This document shows, one piece after another, positions 26,958 to 36,171 of a stretch of 64,000 nt of DNA; position 1 is the first letter of the stretch; each line of letters opens with the position of its first letter. The notes under the pieces were generated by a model. That model searched no databases. It was not told the origin of the DNA and saw only the letters and a program-made list of their open reading frames with translations. The DNA is from JAHECQ01 sp963775125 (lineage in GTDB: Bacteria; Actinomycetota; Acidimicrobiia; Acidimicrobiales; SZUA-35): positions 1,343,413 through 1,407,412 of the forward strand of contig CAVZHQ010000007.1 of the NCBI GenBank assembly GCA_963775125.1, read 5' to 3'. The position numbers and the translations under genes are program-made.

Positions 26958-27761
26958 TCAGCGACCGGTGTAGTTCGGGGCCCGCTTCTCCATGAAGGCC
27001 CGCGGTCCCTCCACCGCATCCTGGGAACGGAAGACCGGAGCGCTGAGCTTGGCCTCGAGCGCCATACCGTCCCGCTCGGGGAGGCCCATGCACGCCTTGG
27101 CCGATGCCTTGATGGCCCGGACGGCCAGGGGCCCGTTGGCCGCAATGCGCTCGGCAATCTTCATCGCCTCGGCGATCAGCTGATCGGCCTCAACAACTCG
27201 ATTGATGAACCCGAGCTGGTAGGCCCGGTTGGCGTCCACCAGCTCACCGGTGAGCAGCCACTCCATGGCGACGGCGTAGGGCAGTTGCACCGGCAGTCGC
27301 ACCGTCGAGCCGCCGCCGGGGAACAGCGCGCGTTGCACCTCCTGGACCCCGAATCGGGCCGTGTTCACCGCGACCCGGATGTCGGTGCCTTGCACCAGCT
27401 CACAACCGCCGGCCACCGCGGTGCCGTTGATGGCGGCGATGACGGGCTTGTCGAGGTCGATGACTCGCAAGAGCGCTCGGTCGCCCAGAGACTTGTCGGC
27501 CAGCACCCGATGGTCGAACTCGTCCTCGGGCTCTCGGCTTCTGGTCATCAGCGGAATGAGGCGGCCGAGGTCGGCGCCGGCGCAGAACACCGTGCCGGTA
27601 CCCGTAACCACCGCAACCCGGATGTCGTCGTCGGCCTGGACCTGGTCCCACGCATCAGCCAGGCGACACATCACCTCAGGGTTGATGGCGTTCCGGGCCT
27701 CGGGGCGATTGAGCGTGATGAGTGCGACATGACCCTGCTTTTCGAATTCGACAACGGACAT
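26958..27761 (-). CDS. Enoyl-CoA hydratase/isomerase
   Basis: 267 residues from ATG 27761. Crotonase signatures: LNRPEARNAI, the first oxyanion segment GTVFCAGADLGRL, and the second AAINGTAVAGGCELVQGTDI. The catalytic Glu positions fall in CELVQ and the QEVQRALFPGGG region. The C-terminal helix ends VEGPRAFMEKRAPNYTGR, typical of the family. It converges with the pyrimidine cluster, with 16 bases between the stops. The acyl-CoA substrate is unknown. Confidence 0.88.
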   Translation of the reverse strand: MSVVEFEKQGHVALITLNRPEARNAINPEVMCRLADAWDQVQADDDIRVAVVTGTGTVFCAGADLGRLIPLMTRSREPEDEFDHRVLADKSLGDRALLRVIDLDKPVIAAINGTAVAGGCELVQGTDIRVAVNTARFGVQEVQRALFPGGGSTVRLPVQLPYAVAMEWLLTGELVDANRAYQLGFINRVVEADQLIAEAMKIAERIAANGPLAVRAIKASAKACMGLPERDGMALEAKLSAPVFRSQDAVEGPRAFMEKRAPNYTGR

Positions 27762-27768
27762 GACGCGC

Positions 27769-27774
27769 AGCATA
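27769..27774 (-). promoter_or_regulatory. -10 hexamer TATGCT, leaderless start
   Basis: TATGCT on the minus strand, 7 bases before ATG 27761. The hexamer includes the only alternative upstream ATG, which supports the shorter start. Confidence 0.5.
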
Positions 27775-27836
27775 GGACACGACGCTCGTGGCAATGGCCC
27801 TTCGCCCGAGCTGTCGTCGAGTGTCGCTCGACGCGA

Positions 27837-28070
27837 CTGACCATCGACGATCTGCTGGCCAAGGAAGAGATCCGCGAGGTGATCTTCCGCTATGAGCGCG
27901 GCATCGACCGGATGGACTTCGACCTCGTCGACGCGTGCTATCAGCCGCACGCCTACGACGACCACGGCATGTTCCAGGGCAACGTGCCGGACTTCATCGA
28001 GATGCGCCGAGGCTTCCTACCCCGGTTCGTCTGTACCCAGCACTTCATGGCACCCACCGCGTCGTGGCCA
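27837..28070 (+). pseudogene. SnoaL/NTF2-like protein fragment
   Basis: The frame encodes TIDDLLAKEEIREVIFRYER, IDRMDFDLVDACYQPHAYDD and HGMFQGNVPDFIEM, the start of an NTF2-like (SnoaL) domain as found in ring-hydroxylating dioxygenase partners and dehydratases. After CTQHFM near 28,045 no phase continues the family convincingly, and no ATG/GTG start is visible (a CTG at 27837 is possible). The 160 bases up to the M50 gene hold nothing else I recognise. Probably a truncated remnant. Confidence 0.45.
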
Positions 28071-28214
28071 CCGAATGGCGCCGCGTCGACCCGATTCCAA
28101 TCGGCAAACTCCGGGGTCACGTCGGGGGTGTGGGGCCAGCGAGACCAGACCGATGTCGTCAACTGGATCCTCTCGCCACCACCCCGGTCGCGTAGTCACG
28201 AGAACGCCGATCGG

Positions 28215-29123
28215 TCACGGGCCGCCGGCCTCGGTCACCGCGCGATGCTCATCGTTGTCGGGCACCACGACGTCGACGTCGACGACATCATCGTGCCGCG
28301 CTCCCGCAGGGCGTGCCGATCCAAATGACGAGCTGTCCGGGACGAACGGCGGAGCGCTGGTGCGAACCCAGGCATCGAATTGCTGCTGCCATCCTGCGCG
28401 CCCCAGCTCCAACCTGGCTCGGAGCGACTCGACCTTGGCCGAACTGACGATGAACCAGCCGATGACAGCGGTGAACAGACCTTGACCGCCTTCGGAGAAC
28501 TGCCACAGACCGAAGGCCACGAGACCCCAACCGATCCAGGCCCCCAAGCGCGCCGCCGAGATCGTGGCCCGAAGGGGGTCGCCTTTGCGCTTCCACAGCA
28601 ACGCCTGCAACGCCCGGCCTCCGTCAAGCGGGAGCGCCGGCAGCATGTTGAACACCGCAAGCGCTCCGTTGATCGCACCCAGCCAGACCAGGCCACCGAC
28701 GAGCAGCGCCGAAGCACCCAATGCGTTCACCCCAACCGAGACGCCCACGATCGACGCGGCGAGCAGCATGCTCACGCCCGGCCCTGCCAGCGCGATGCGA
28801 GCCGCTGCACCGGGTGTTCGAGGTTCGCTCTCCAACGCGGCGACACCACCCAGAGCGAAGAGCGTGATGTGGCTGACCTGGACGTCGTTGCGTTGGGCGA
28901 CGATCGAATGGCCGAACTCGTGGGCGACGATCGAGGCAAAGAAGAGCGTCCCGATCACGACCGCTCCGAACAGGTAGGAGGCACCGGAGTAGCCAGGCGC
29001 TGCTGAAGGGAGCACCGAACCGCTGAGGGTCGAGACGACGAGGAATCCGACGACACCGATCGACCAATGCAGGCCGACCTGGATACCCCGGTAGGAGCCA
29101 AGAGTGAGTGAGGAGCGCATCAC
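28215..29123 (-). CDS. Site-2 protease-like M50 zinc metalloprotease
   Basis: 302 residues with about six membrane segments. The zinc site is VAHEFGHSIVAQ (HExxH) in helix 2 and the second motif is NMLPALPLDGGRALQALLW, the NxxPxxPxDGG pattern of the S2P/SpoIVFB group. Such enzymes cut membrane-bound regulators within the bilayer. The CBS pair often found at the C-terminus is absent; instead the last 45 residues are Asp/Val-rich and atypical, and may be read-through of the adjacent remnant. The starting Met at 29123 or 29120 cannot be separated. Confidence 0.85.
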   Translation of the reverse strand: MMRSSLTLGSYRGIQVGLHWSIGVVGFLVVSTLSGSVLPSAAPGYSGASYLFGAVVIGTLFFASIVAHEFGHSIVAQRNDVQVSHITLFALGGVAALESEPRTPGAAARIALAGPGVSMLLAASIVGVSVGVNALGASALLVGGLVWLGAINGALAVFNMLPALPLDGGRALQALLWKRKGDPLRATISAARLGAWIGWGLVAFGLWQFSEGGQGLFTAVIGWFIVSSAKVESLRARLELGRAGWQQQFDAWVRTSAPPFVPDSSSFGSARPAGARHDDVVDVDVVVPDNDEHRAVTEAGGP

Positions 29124-29248
29124 GAATCAACGGTTCCAACGGCAGGTCCGCCGAGATCGTTCCCGCGGAGCGTGGTTCGCTTCCACGGTGGTCGGCAGGA
29201 CGAGTACGGTCGCCGGGAGAAGGTTCGCCCGACTGCGTGAGCCGGTCG

Positions 29249-29254
29249 TAACCT
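29249..29254 (+). promoter_or_regulatory. -10 hexamer TAACCT, leaderless start
   Basis: TAACCT ends 6 bases before the ATG of the LLM oxidoreductase at 29261; no ribosome-binding site. Confidence 0.5.
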
Positions 29255-29260
29255 CGGGCG

Positions 29261-30340
29261 ATGAGTGAATCCCTTTCCTCCATCGAGCAGCGGCCCGCGT
29301 TGCGGTTCGGGTTGGCCCACGACTTCCGCTGCCCTCCAGGGTGCGACATCCCGATGCCACAGGTGTACGCCGAGACATTCGAGCAGATCGAGCTGGCCGA
29401 GCGTTGGGGCCTCGACCTGTGTTGGTTCACCGAGCACCACTTCATCGCGGATGGCTACCTCCCCAACTTCGTGCCCGTCGCCGGTGCGGCGGCCGCCCGC
29501 ACGACGACCATGCGCTTCTCGACCGACATCTGCCTGCTGCCGTTCCGCCACCCGCTACGGCTGGCCGAAGACCTGGCCATCCTCGACAACATCTCGAACG
29601 GCCGCATGGAGCTGGGTGCCGGCATGGGCTACGCCGCGCACGAGTTCGCCGGGTTCGGCGTTCCACGGAATCGGCGGGTTTCGCTGACCGAGGAGGCGAT
29701 CGAGGTTCTGCGTCTGGCGTGGCAGCACGAGGTGTTCAGCTATCACGGCAAGCGCTACGACTTCGACGACATCCGCATCACCCCCCGCCCGGTACAAGAG
29801 GGAGGGCCGCCGTTGTGGTTGGCCGCGACCAGCCGCGCCAGTGCCGAACGTGCGGTCCGCTACGACACGAACCTGTTACCTCAGGGACCACCGGCGGCTG
29901 TGCTCGATCCGTGGCGGGAAGGGGTGCGGGCCGCCGGCCGGAATCCGGAGACCAAGCGGGTCGGCCTGATCAGGGGCGTCTTCGTCACCGACGACGAGGA
30001 GCGGGAGTGGCCGCCGGTCGCCGAGGCCGAGGCCTTCCGTCGCCGGGTCTACGTCGACTTGATCAAGGGCAGCGATGACCACAAGCAGGCGCTCGAACGT
30101 CGGTCCAACGACGACAAGCCACTCGATGCTCAGCCGCTCAACCCGCTGGCGTGGACGGTCGGGAACGTCGAGCACTGCGTGGCCGAGCTCACCGCCCTGA
30201 TGGGCGACCACGGCATCACCGACCTCGTGACCTGGGGCGGCCCGCCCGGACTCGCCCCGTCGGTCATGAATGCATCGATCGAACGCTTCGCCACCGAGGT
30301 CGTCCCCCGGGTGAAGGCGAACCTCTCCCATCGAGCTTGA
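29261..30340 (+). CDS. LLM-class flavin-dependent oxidoreductase
   Basis: 359 residues. Landmarks of the luciferase-like monooxygenase fold: CWFTEHHFIADGYLPN near residue 52, LPFRHPLRLAEDLAILDNIS, and GRMELGAGMGYAAHEFAGFG, with the C-terminal TDLVTWGGPPGLAPS. The EHH and GxGxGY patterns suit the flavin (FMNH2) group rather than clearly F420. Substrate unknown. It is one of three LLM enzymes in the window. Confidence 0.85.
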   Translation: MSESLSSIEQRPALRFGLAHDFRCPPGCDIPMPQVYAETFEQIELAERWGLDLCWFTEHHFIADGYLPNFVPVAGAAAARTTTMRFSTDICLLPFRHPLRLAEDLAILDNISNGRMELGAGMGYAAHEFAGFGVPRNRRVSLTEEAIEVLRLAWQHEVFSYHGKRYDFDDIRITPRPVQEGGPPLWLAATSRASAERAVRYDTNLLPQGPPAAVLDPWREGVRAAGRNPETKRVGLIRGVFVTDDEEREWPPVAEAEAFRRRVYVDLIKGSDDHKQALERRSNDDKPLDAQPLNPLAWTVGNVEHCVAELTALMGDHGITDLVTWGGPPGLAPSVMNASIERFATEVVPRVKANLSHRA

Positions 30341-30374
30341 CCGTCTCGCCTCGGAGGACTCGTCCCTTGGTTTG

Positions 30375-31362
30375 TCACCACGAAAGCTCAAGCTCAGTTG
30401 ATCCGGCGGCGATGGACATTCGTGCCTGTCCGCCGACGGGAATCGTCAGGATCGGATCGGTGTGTCCGAAGTCGACGTTGGCCAGGATCGGCAGCCCGTC
30501 GAGCCGACGGTTGTTCCGGATGATCTCTTGCAGGGTTTCCCGAGTCATCCCGACGCTCCGCTGAAAGCGGCCGATCAACAGACCTCGGACCTCCCGAATC
30601 CTGGTTGTTGCGAGAGCGACGTGAGATCCCGATCGAAGGTGTGGGGCATCGACTCGAAGTCGTCCTCGATGAACAGGACCGCACCGGCCAGGTCCGGCAG
30701 ATACCCGGTGCCCTGGAGGAGATTGAGGGTGCAGAGATTACCTCCGACCAGGTGGCCCTCGGCAATGCCTTCGGCAGCACCCAGAAACCGTCGTTCTTCT
30801 CGATCCGCCGGTCGTGCTGGTCGAGGTACCAGGCGTCATCGCTCCACGTTGCTGCGGGGTGCACCGCAGTCGGGTCGTCGCCCATGAGGGCCGCTTCGAA
30901 CCATCGCACCGTTTGCTCGAGGTGCTCGACCATGCCGAACGTCGAGTAGTGCGGACCGGAGAAGGTGACCAGACCGGTCTTGGCCCAGATGCTGCAGGTC
31001 AACGCGGTGATGTCCGAGTAGCCACAGAAGATCTTGGGGTTGGCGGCGATGAGCTCCCAGTCGAGATACGGAAGCAGCTGATTCGAGTTGTAGCCCCCGA
31101 TGACGGTGATCACGGCCCGGACATCGGGATCAGCGAACGCCGCGTGCAGATCGGCGACCCGCTCCTCGATCGGCGACGAATCGAACGCATCGCAGGTCTC
31201 GACGTGAGCACCGAAGGTGAGTTCGAGACCGAGCTGTTCGAATCGTTCGGCGGCGACCTCACGAAGTTCCCCGCTGATCAGTGCGAGTGAGCACGACGGC
31301 GCGACGACTCGAACCCTGTCTCCGGACCGAAGGCGACTTGGGATGATGGGCGTGATCATCAT
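30375..31362 (-). pseudogene. LD-carboxypeptidase/MccF-like (peptidase S66), two frameshifts
   Basis: The N-terminal frame reads RLRSGDRVRVVAPSCSL, then VITVIGGYNSNQLLPYLDWE and FCGYSDITALT, which contains the nucleophile Ser of S66 peptidases. It breaks near 30,785 and continues as AEGIAEGHLVGGNLCTLNLL and AVLFIEDDFES with the catalytic Glu. It breaks again near 30,600 and continues EVRGLLIGRFQRSVG and ILANVDFGHTDPILTIPVG with the catalytic His. Each break fits one missing base. The repaired protein would be about 330 residues and cleave L,D-peptide bonds in cell-wall peptides or microcin-like amides. Confidence 0.75.
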
Positions 31363-31412
31363 CAGATCGTGCCATTCCTTTGGAGGACCGGCTCGCCATT
31401 TGGGCAGGCCGG

Positions 31413-31610
31413 TCAGCCGAGTGCGTCGAGCGCTCGATTCACCTCCAAAGCGATGTGCACGAGCGTTTCCAGGTCAAGAGCGACATCGGCGCTCTCTGAG
31501 CGAACGTAGACGACTCGATCGCCGTCGAAGAGCTCGACAGCTCGGGCCTCGTCACTGTCGGTACCGACGAAGACCCGAGCGCGTGCCTTCGACCCGCAGT
31601 GGCTGCCCAC
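31413..31610 (-). CDS. Small hypothetical protein
   Basis: A 65-residue frame from GTG 31610, rich in Asp, Glu and Val with alternating hydrophobic residues (VELFDGDRVVYVRSESADV) and a C-terminal helix ETLVHIALEVNRALDAL. No family recognised. It lies downstream of the disrupted membrane protein gene on the same strand. It may be genuine or part of the same broken region. Confidence 0.3.
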   Translation of the reverse strand: MGSHCGSKARARVFVGTDSDEARAVELFDGDRVVYVRSESADVALDLETLVHIALEVNRALDALG

Positions 31611-31625
31611 GGTCCGACGAGCCCG

Positions 31626-32652
31626 CTACGCTGCATCGGGATCGCCGGCGCTGACCGACAAGAGCAGTTCGTTGTCGCCGACAGTCAGTACGTCTTCACG
31701 GAAGAACGGCTCGGGCGCGACTCGGCGGTGCCCTCAAGCCTGTGAGCCTCCCGCTCCATGGTCCATGAGAGGGCGGTTTGCGTCGCCCACAGATCGGCAA
31801 GCTCCTTCATCATCCGCTTGGTGGCTGTCCGCTCACCGTCTGCGCCTCCCGGGCGGTCGGCCAGATCGGCAAGGCCGACCTGCTCGAGTGTCCCAGACTC
31901 GCCTCACCGAGAGCATCGACGCCAACGAGCTGGATCAGCCTTGCTGTCGGGTCGAATGGGAAGGCGACCGTTCCTTGGGCCGGGGACTGAACGTAGCGCC
32001 GGTCGTCGATGACGGCTTCGACCTCCGCAACGGCCTCGGGCAACCCGGTGGCGAAGACACCGATTCCCTCCACCGCGAGCAGCACGATGTCTTGCTCGCC
32101 CACATCCACGACGACGTGCCAGCCACCTCCCTCGTTCGACCCATAGGTGAACCGGGCAGCGCCGTCGTCGGCTGCGCATCCGAGCGCGAGGTCCGAAGCG
32201 ACACAGATGGCGCCGGCAAGCTGTGGTTCTTCCGCCAGCAGAAGATCGCTCGGTGGACCCGCCTCGACCCGGCCGACGAGCTCTGCGTCGAGCACTGCTC
32301 CCGTGGAGGCAACCAGCGCTGGGGCGGCGTCTACCGCGACGATCGAGAGCACCTCCGCCGGGGCCGACACCTCGATGGCTGTCGTCGGGGACGGACGCTC
32401 GTCGATGATGGTCGGAGCAACCACCTCGAGTCGGGTGCCCGTTCTGTCACGGCTGAGGAAGAGCGACACCACCGAGAATGGTCAGCAGGCATGCGGCCAG
32501 CGGCGAACGCCATCCGAAGCGGTCGCCGTGGTGCGATGTCCGTGGCCGGCAAGTCGTCGCGAGTCGCTTCACCGCGTCGGCCGTCAGACGAAGTTCGACC
32601 AGGGCGGCCCGATCGTGCAGTCGCTCGGTGAGCCGGTCTTCAAGTTGTTCAT
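31626..32652 (-). pseudogene. Membrane protein partner of ECF sigma factor (anti-sigma-like), several frameshifts
   Basis: The ATG at 32652 overlaps the sigma stop as ATGA. In successive phases the protein reads: EDRLTERLHDRAALVELRLT, a membrane segment SPLAACLLTIL, then VVSLFLSRDRTGTRLEVVAP and a long extracytoplasmic domain to about 31,810, then MMKELADLWATQTALSWTME, and finally EPFFREDVLTVGDNELLLSV ending at 31626. At least four single-base breaks are needed. Position and layout (short cytoplasmic part, one membrane helix, outer domain) suggest an anti-sigma-type regulator, but no zinc-binding HxxxCxxC motif is seen, so this is inference. Confidence 0.45.
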
Positions 32653-33102
32653 GTGAGTGCCTTTCGCATCTTCTTCAAACCGCGTCTGAATCCACGGGCC
32701 AACCGAGCCTGGTGAGCAATCGAGTTGATCGGCGATCTCCCGGTGGCTCAGACCCGCCCAGAAATGCAGAACGATCGCCGCCCGGTGGTTGTATGGGAGT
32801 CTGTCCAAAAGATCATCGAGTAGCTCGACCTCGTCAGCAGCGTCGCGCACCAGCGGGTTGAGCCGGGGCAAGAGCCGCCGCACGGTCGCTTGATGGCGGA
32901 AGTGATCCCGGCAGAGGTTCAGGACAGTCCTGTTCAGATAGCTTCCCGGATCGTCCAGAGTCATCCAATGCCGATAGACCCGGACGAACGCCTCCTGCAC
33001 CACATCGTGGGCCAGGTCGACGGAGCCGAGCAGCAAGGAGGCTCGACGGATCTGAGCGAGCGCTTCGGCGCGGAAGAAAGCGTCGAAGTCGGTTTCAACC
33101 AC
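32649..33102 (-). CDS. ECF-type sigma-70 factor, frameshifted near 32,690
   Basis: Start is uncertain; GTG 33102 gives the usual N-terminus VVETDFDAFFRAEALAQIRR. Region 2 contains SVDLAHDVVQEAFVRVYRHW (the sigma-2 -10 recognition helix) and region 4 contains LPYNHRAAIVLHFWAGLSHR then EIADQLDCSPGSVGPWIQ. The frame then breaks; the next phase ends RGLKKMRKALT, the normal end of such factors, with the TGA overlapping the ATG of the membrane partner. One extra base restores about 150 residues. It belongs to the SigE-like actinobacterial ECF groups. Confidence 0.75.
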
Positions 33103-33216
33103 CGGTTCGATGTCGACTCCGACTTCATGCCTACTCCACGAACATCCCACCCGGATTCGTACACCTGCTGCGCTGAAGGTGAAGCCGAACGCGAGCACCG
33201 TAGGACACAATGCCAA

Positions 33217-33245
33217 TTGACAACTTTTCTCGTCAATAAGAGAAT
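33217..33245 (+). promoter_or_regulatory. Promoter with palindromic operator upstream of ArsR-like gene
   Basis: TTGACA at 33217-33222 is followed after 17 bases by GAGAAT at 33240-33245, which ends 7 bases before ATG 33253. The -35 box is part of a palindrome, TTGAC-N10-GTCAA (33217-33236), a plausible site for autoregulation by the winged-helix protein encoded downstream. The patch is AT-rich relative to its surroundings. Confidence 0.5.
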
Positions 33246-33252
33246 CGCACGC

Positions 33253-33843
33253 ATGATGGATGTCGACGTGATCGAAGACGCTGCCACTGCAGCATCGATA
33301 CTCGATCCACTGCGGTCGGCGATCATGCACACGCTGGCCGAACCCGGGTCGGCATCCACGCTCGCCGCACAGTTGGGCGAATCTCGCCAGAAGGTCAACT
33401 ATCACCTGCACGCGCTCGAAGCCCACGGACTGGTGCACTTGGTCCAGGAGCGACCCCGTCGAGGTCTGACCGAGCGCATTGTCGTTGCGTCGGCCCGTTC
33501 CTACGTGGTCTCACCCGAAGCCCTCGGCCCCAACGCTTGCGACCCCGGACACACCGACCGACTCTCGACCCGCTACCTCGTTGCCGTCGCAGCTCGCATG
33601 GTCCGAGAGGTCGCCGACCTCGCTCGGCGAGCAGACCGGTCGGGCAAGACGTTGGCGACCCTGTCGATCGATACCGAGATCCGTTTCGCGTCTGCTGCCG
33701 ACCGCGCCGCGTTCACCAACGAGCTGACAGCGGCGATCACCGCGCTCGCATCTCGCTACCACGACGAGACAGCCAAGGGCGGCCGCTGGCACCGGCTCAT
33801 CGTTGCAGCCCACCCCCGACCAACCGCGATACCGGAGGCATGA
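33253..33843 (+). CDS. ArsR-type winged-helix transcriptional regulator
   Basis: 196 residues from ATG 33253 (a second ATG follows at once). The helix-turn-helix region is ILDPLRSAIMHTLAEPGSAS, TLAAQLGESRQKVNYHLHAL and GLVHLVQERPRRGLTERI, typical of ArsR/HTH_20 regulators. The C-terminal 90 residues are a helical domain without the usual metal-binding Cys. The next gene is an SRPBCC protein whose ATG overlaps this stop (ATGA), a frequent ArsR-SRPBCC pairing in actinobacteria. Confidence 0.85.
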   Translation: MMDVDVIEDAATAASILDPLRSAIMHTLAEPGSASTLAAQLGESRQKVNYHLHALEAHGLVHLVQERPRRGLTERIVVASARSYVVSPEALGPNACDPGHTDRLSTRYLVAVAARMVREVADLARRADRSGKTLATLSIDTEIRFASAADRAAFTNELTAAITALASRYHDETAKGGRWHRLIVAAHPRPTAIPEA

Positions 33844-34626
33844 CCATGTCCGACGAACGTTCCATCGAGCTCGAAATCGAAGTCACCGGCACTCCCGAGG
33901 AGGTGTGGCGAGCCATCGCAACCGGTCCAGGGATCTCGTCGTGGTACGTGCCCCACACGGTCGAAGAACGAGCTGGCGGCGGAGCGACGGCGTCGTTCGG
34001 CGACGGCCCCGAGATGCAGATCAACGGGCGCGTCGCGGCATGGGAACCGCCGAACCGGGTGGTGTTCGACAGTGGTGATGGTGTCGCCGGACTGGCGTTC
34101 GAATGGCTCGTCGAAGCGCGCGACGGAGGCACGTGTATCGTGCGGCTCGTCAACTCGGGCTTCGGCTCCGGCGAGGAGTGGGACGGGCAGTACGACGGGA
34201 TGGCCGAGGGCTGGCTGCTGTTCCTCGAGAACCTTCGCCTGCACCTTGAGCTACTTCGCTGGCCAGACGGCGACTGCGTCGCTGCCCATGGCGATGTGGT
34301 CCGGCTCTCGCGACGATGTGTGGGCCTCCGCCACCCAAGCCCTCGGTATCCCCGCAGCTCCGCCGAAAGGTGAGCGGATCGAGCTCCGAGGCGGCGACGG
34401 ACTTCGCCTCGCCGGCACCGTGGTCGAGACTGCACCTCATCGTCTTGCGCTCCTCGTGGATGAACCGGCGCCGGGTACCGCCTTCCTGGCGGTGGAAGGA
34501 GTCGGCCAGCAGTCCGGCGTGTCGATCTGGTCCTACCTCTACGGCGCTGATGGTGCAGCAGCCGCTGGCCGAGACACTGCCCGCTGGCAGGCCTGGCTCG
34601 ACGAACGAACCGCAACACCCAGCTGA
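33840..34626 (+). CDS. SRPBCC/AHSA1 family protein, frameshifted near 34,250
   Basis: ATG 33840 overlaps the ArsR stop; ATG 33846 is an alternative. The START-like fold begins RSIELEIEVTGTPEEVWRAI, ATGPGISSWYVPH, followed by GPEMQINGRVAAWEPPNRV. The frame breaks after FLENLRLHL and continues YFAGQTATASLPMAMWSG in the next phase, followed by a second, SRPBCC-like C-terminal part ending DTARWQAWLDERTATPS. One extra base restores about 260 residues. Ligand unknown; co-expression with the regulator is likely. Confidence 0.75.
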
Positions 34627-34630
34627 CCAC

Positions 34631-34744
34631 CCGTCGTTCTGCAGTACGGGGACCGGGGTTTCGCCAGTCTGGGTACTGCAGTTCGGGAGCTCCGTCGTTC
34701 TGCAGTACAGGGACCGGCGTTTCGCCGGTCTGGGTACTGCAGAA
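34631..34744 (+). repeat. Two tandem 61-bp hairpin repeats
   Basis: Two copies start at 34631 and 34692 with a period of 61 bases. Each holds a hairpin: TTCTGCAGTAC, then GGGACCGG, a short TTTCG loop, the complements, and GTACTGCAGAA (second copy, 34699-34744, nearly perfect). Copy one has a few mismatches. The unit lies between the SRPBCC stop and the next gene and resembles REP-type palindromes; it could also stop transcription. It shares a TTCTGCA core with the inverted repeat at 17,335. Confidence 0.75.
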
Positions 34745-34819
34745 GCAGGGGTGAAGGCGTAGGGTGCGGGACTTGGAGATCGAACGGCAGTCCGACATGA
34801 AGGAGCTCGGGTTCCGCTC

Positions 34820-36101
34820 ATGAGGGCCCGCGTTTTCTTGAGCAACCCGGCGGCCGGATCGGTTCGGCTTTCGGGGCTGCCCGCTGTCTTCCTCGTCGGT
34901 GCGGTCGCTGCCGTCGCTCAGGCGTTCGGACGATTCACCTACGGTGTGCTTCTTCCCGCCATCCGTGACGATCTCGGGCTGTCCAACACCGTGGCCGGCT
35001 CGCTCGGAACGGCGAACGTCGCTGCATACCTGATCGGCACGCTCACCGTCGCCTCGATCGCTGGCCGGTTCCGGCTGCTGGCCATCATGCGCCTCGGCAT
35101 GGTCATGGCGGTCACCGGGCTGGGTCTCGCCGCACTCGCCCCGGGGCGAAGACCCTCGCCGCCGCCTTGTTCCTTGCCGGCGTCGGTGGCGCGTTCACCT
35201 GGATCCCCGCTCCCGTCGTCGCCGCCGGCGCGCTGGCCGCCCGAGCGCCGGCCCCTTGCCATCGGCATCCTCTCGTCGGGCATGGGAACCGGGGTGGTCT
35301 TGAGCGGTCAGATCGCCGAGCTACGTCCGCTCCAACGTTCGGGGACGAAGGTTGGCGAACGGTGTACGGAGTGCAGACCGTTCTCGGCATCGTCGTCGTC
35401 GGGACGGCCTGGCTTTGCTCTCACATCGACAGGACGGGCTATCGACCCGCTCGGGCTTCGGTGGGTTCGACGTCCTGCGACGCATGCCAGGGTGGCTGCC
35501 GGTCACGGTGGCGTACACCGCGTTCGGCCTCATGTACCTCTTCGTGATCGCCTTCCTCACCACAAAACTGGAGGACGACAGCCAGTGGTCCGGCGCTCGG
35601 GCGTCGCTGGCGTTCACCGTCCTCGGCGTCGCCATGGTGTTCGGAGGACCGCTCTTCATCCTCGTCGCTCAACGAATCGGGTCACGCCGAGCGCTGATCG
35701 TTGCCTTCGCCGGATGGGCCGTAGCCACGTTGGTCATGATCCCGGCCCTTCCCGTTCCGACCTTCGCCGCCGCCATCGCCAACGGCCTGCTGTTCAGCGG
35801 CATGCCGACACTCTTCACCTTCTATGTGGTGTCCAACACGACCGCTGGTGACTACGGTCCGTCGTTCGCTGCGGCCACCTTCGCCTTCGGTGTCGCCCAG
35901 ATGATCTCGCCGCAGCTCGGCGGCCTCACCGCCGACCTGGCCGGATCGTTCACGCCGGTCTTCCTGCTCTCCGTGGGTTTGGCGGTGGTCGGCCTGATCG
36001 CCGCCTGGCGGATTCCCAAGCCCACACCATCGACCTGGCGCCGGCGATGGGTCCAGGCCAGTGAGCGAAGTGTTCGGGTGGAGCGGCCGTGGTGGGCCTG
36101 A
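34820..36101 (+). pseudogene. MFS transporter (YbfB/YjiJ-like), about four frameshifts
   Basis: The 5' part reads VAAVAQAFGRFTYGVLLPAI and VAAYLIGTLTVASIAGRF. The phase then changes near 35,143 (to LFLAGVGGAFTWIPAPVVAA), near 35,235 (to LAIGILSSGMGTGVVLSGQI), near 35,315 (to WRTVYGVQTVLGIVVVGTA) and near 35,445 (to GGFDVLRRMPGWLPVTVAY). After that it is open to 36101 with six further membrane helices. Stitched together it is a complete 12-helix major facilitator of about 420 residues. Substrate unknown. Four breaks in 330 bases mark this as the densest indel patch in the window. Confidence 0.7.
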
Positions 36102-36171
36102 GGCAGAGGATCGGGCCGAAACCTTTGAGGCCCACGACAATCGAGCAACTCGTCGACTTGGGGAGATCGCA

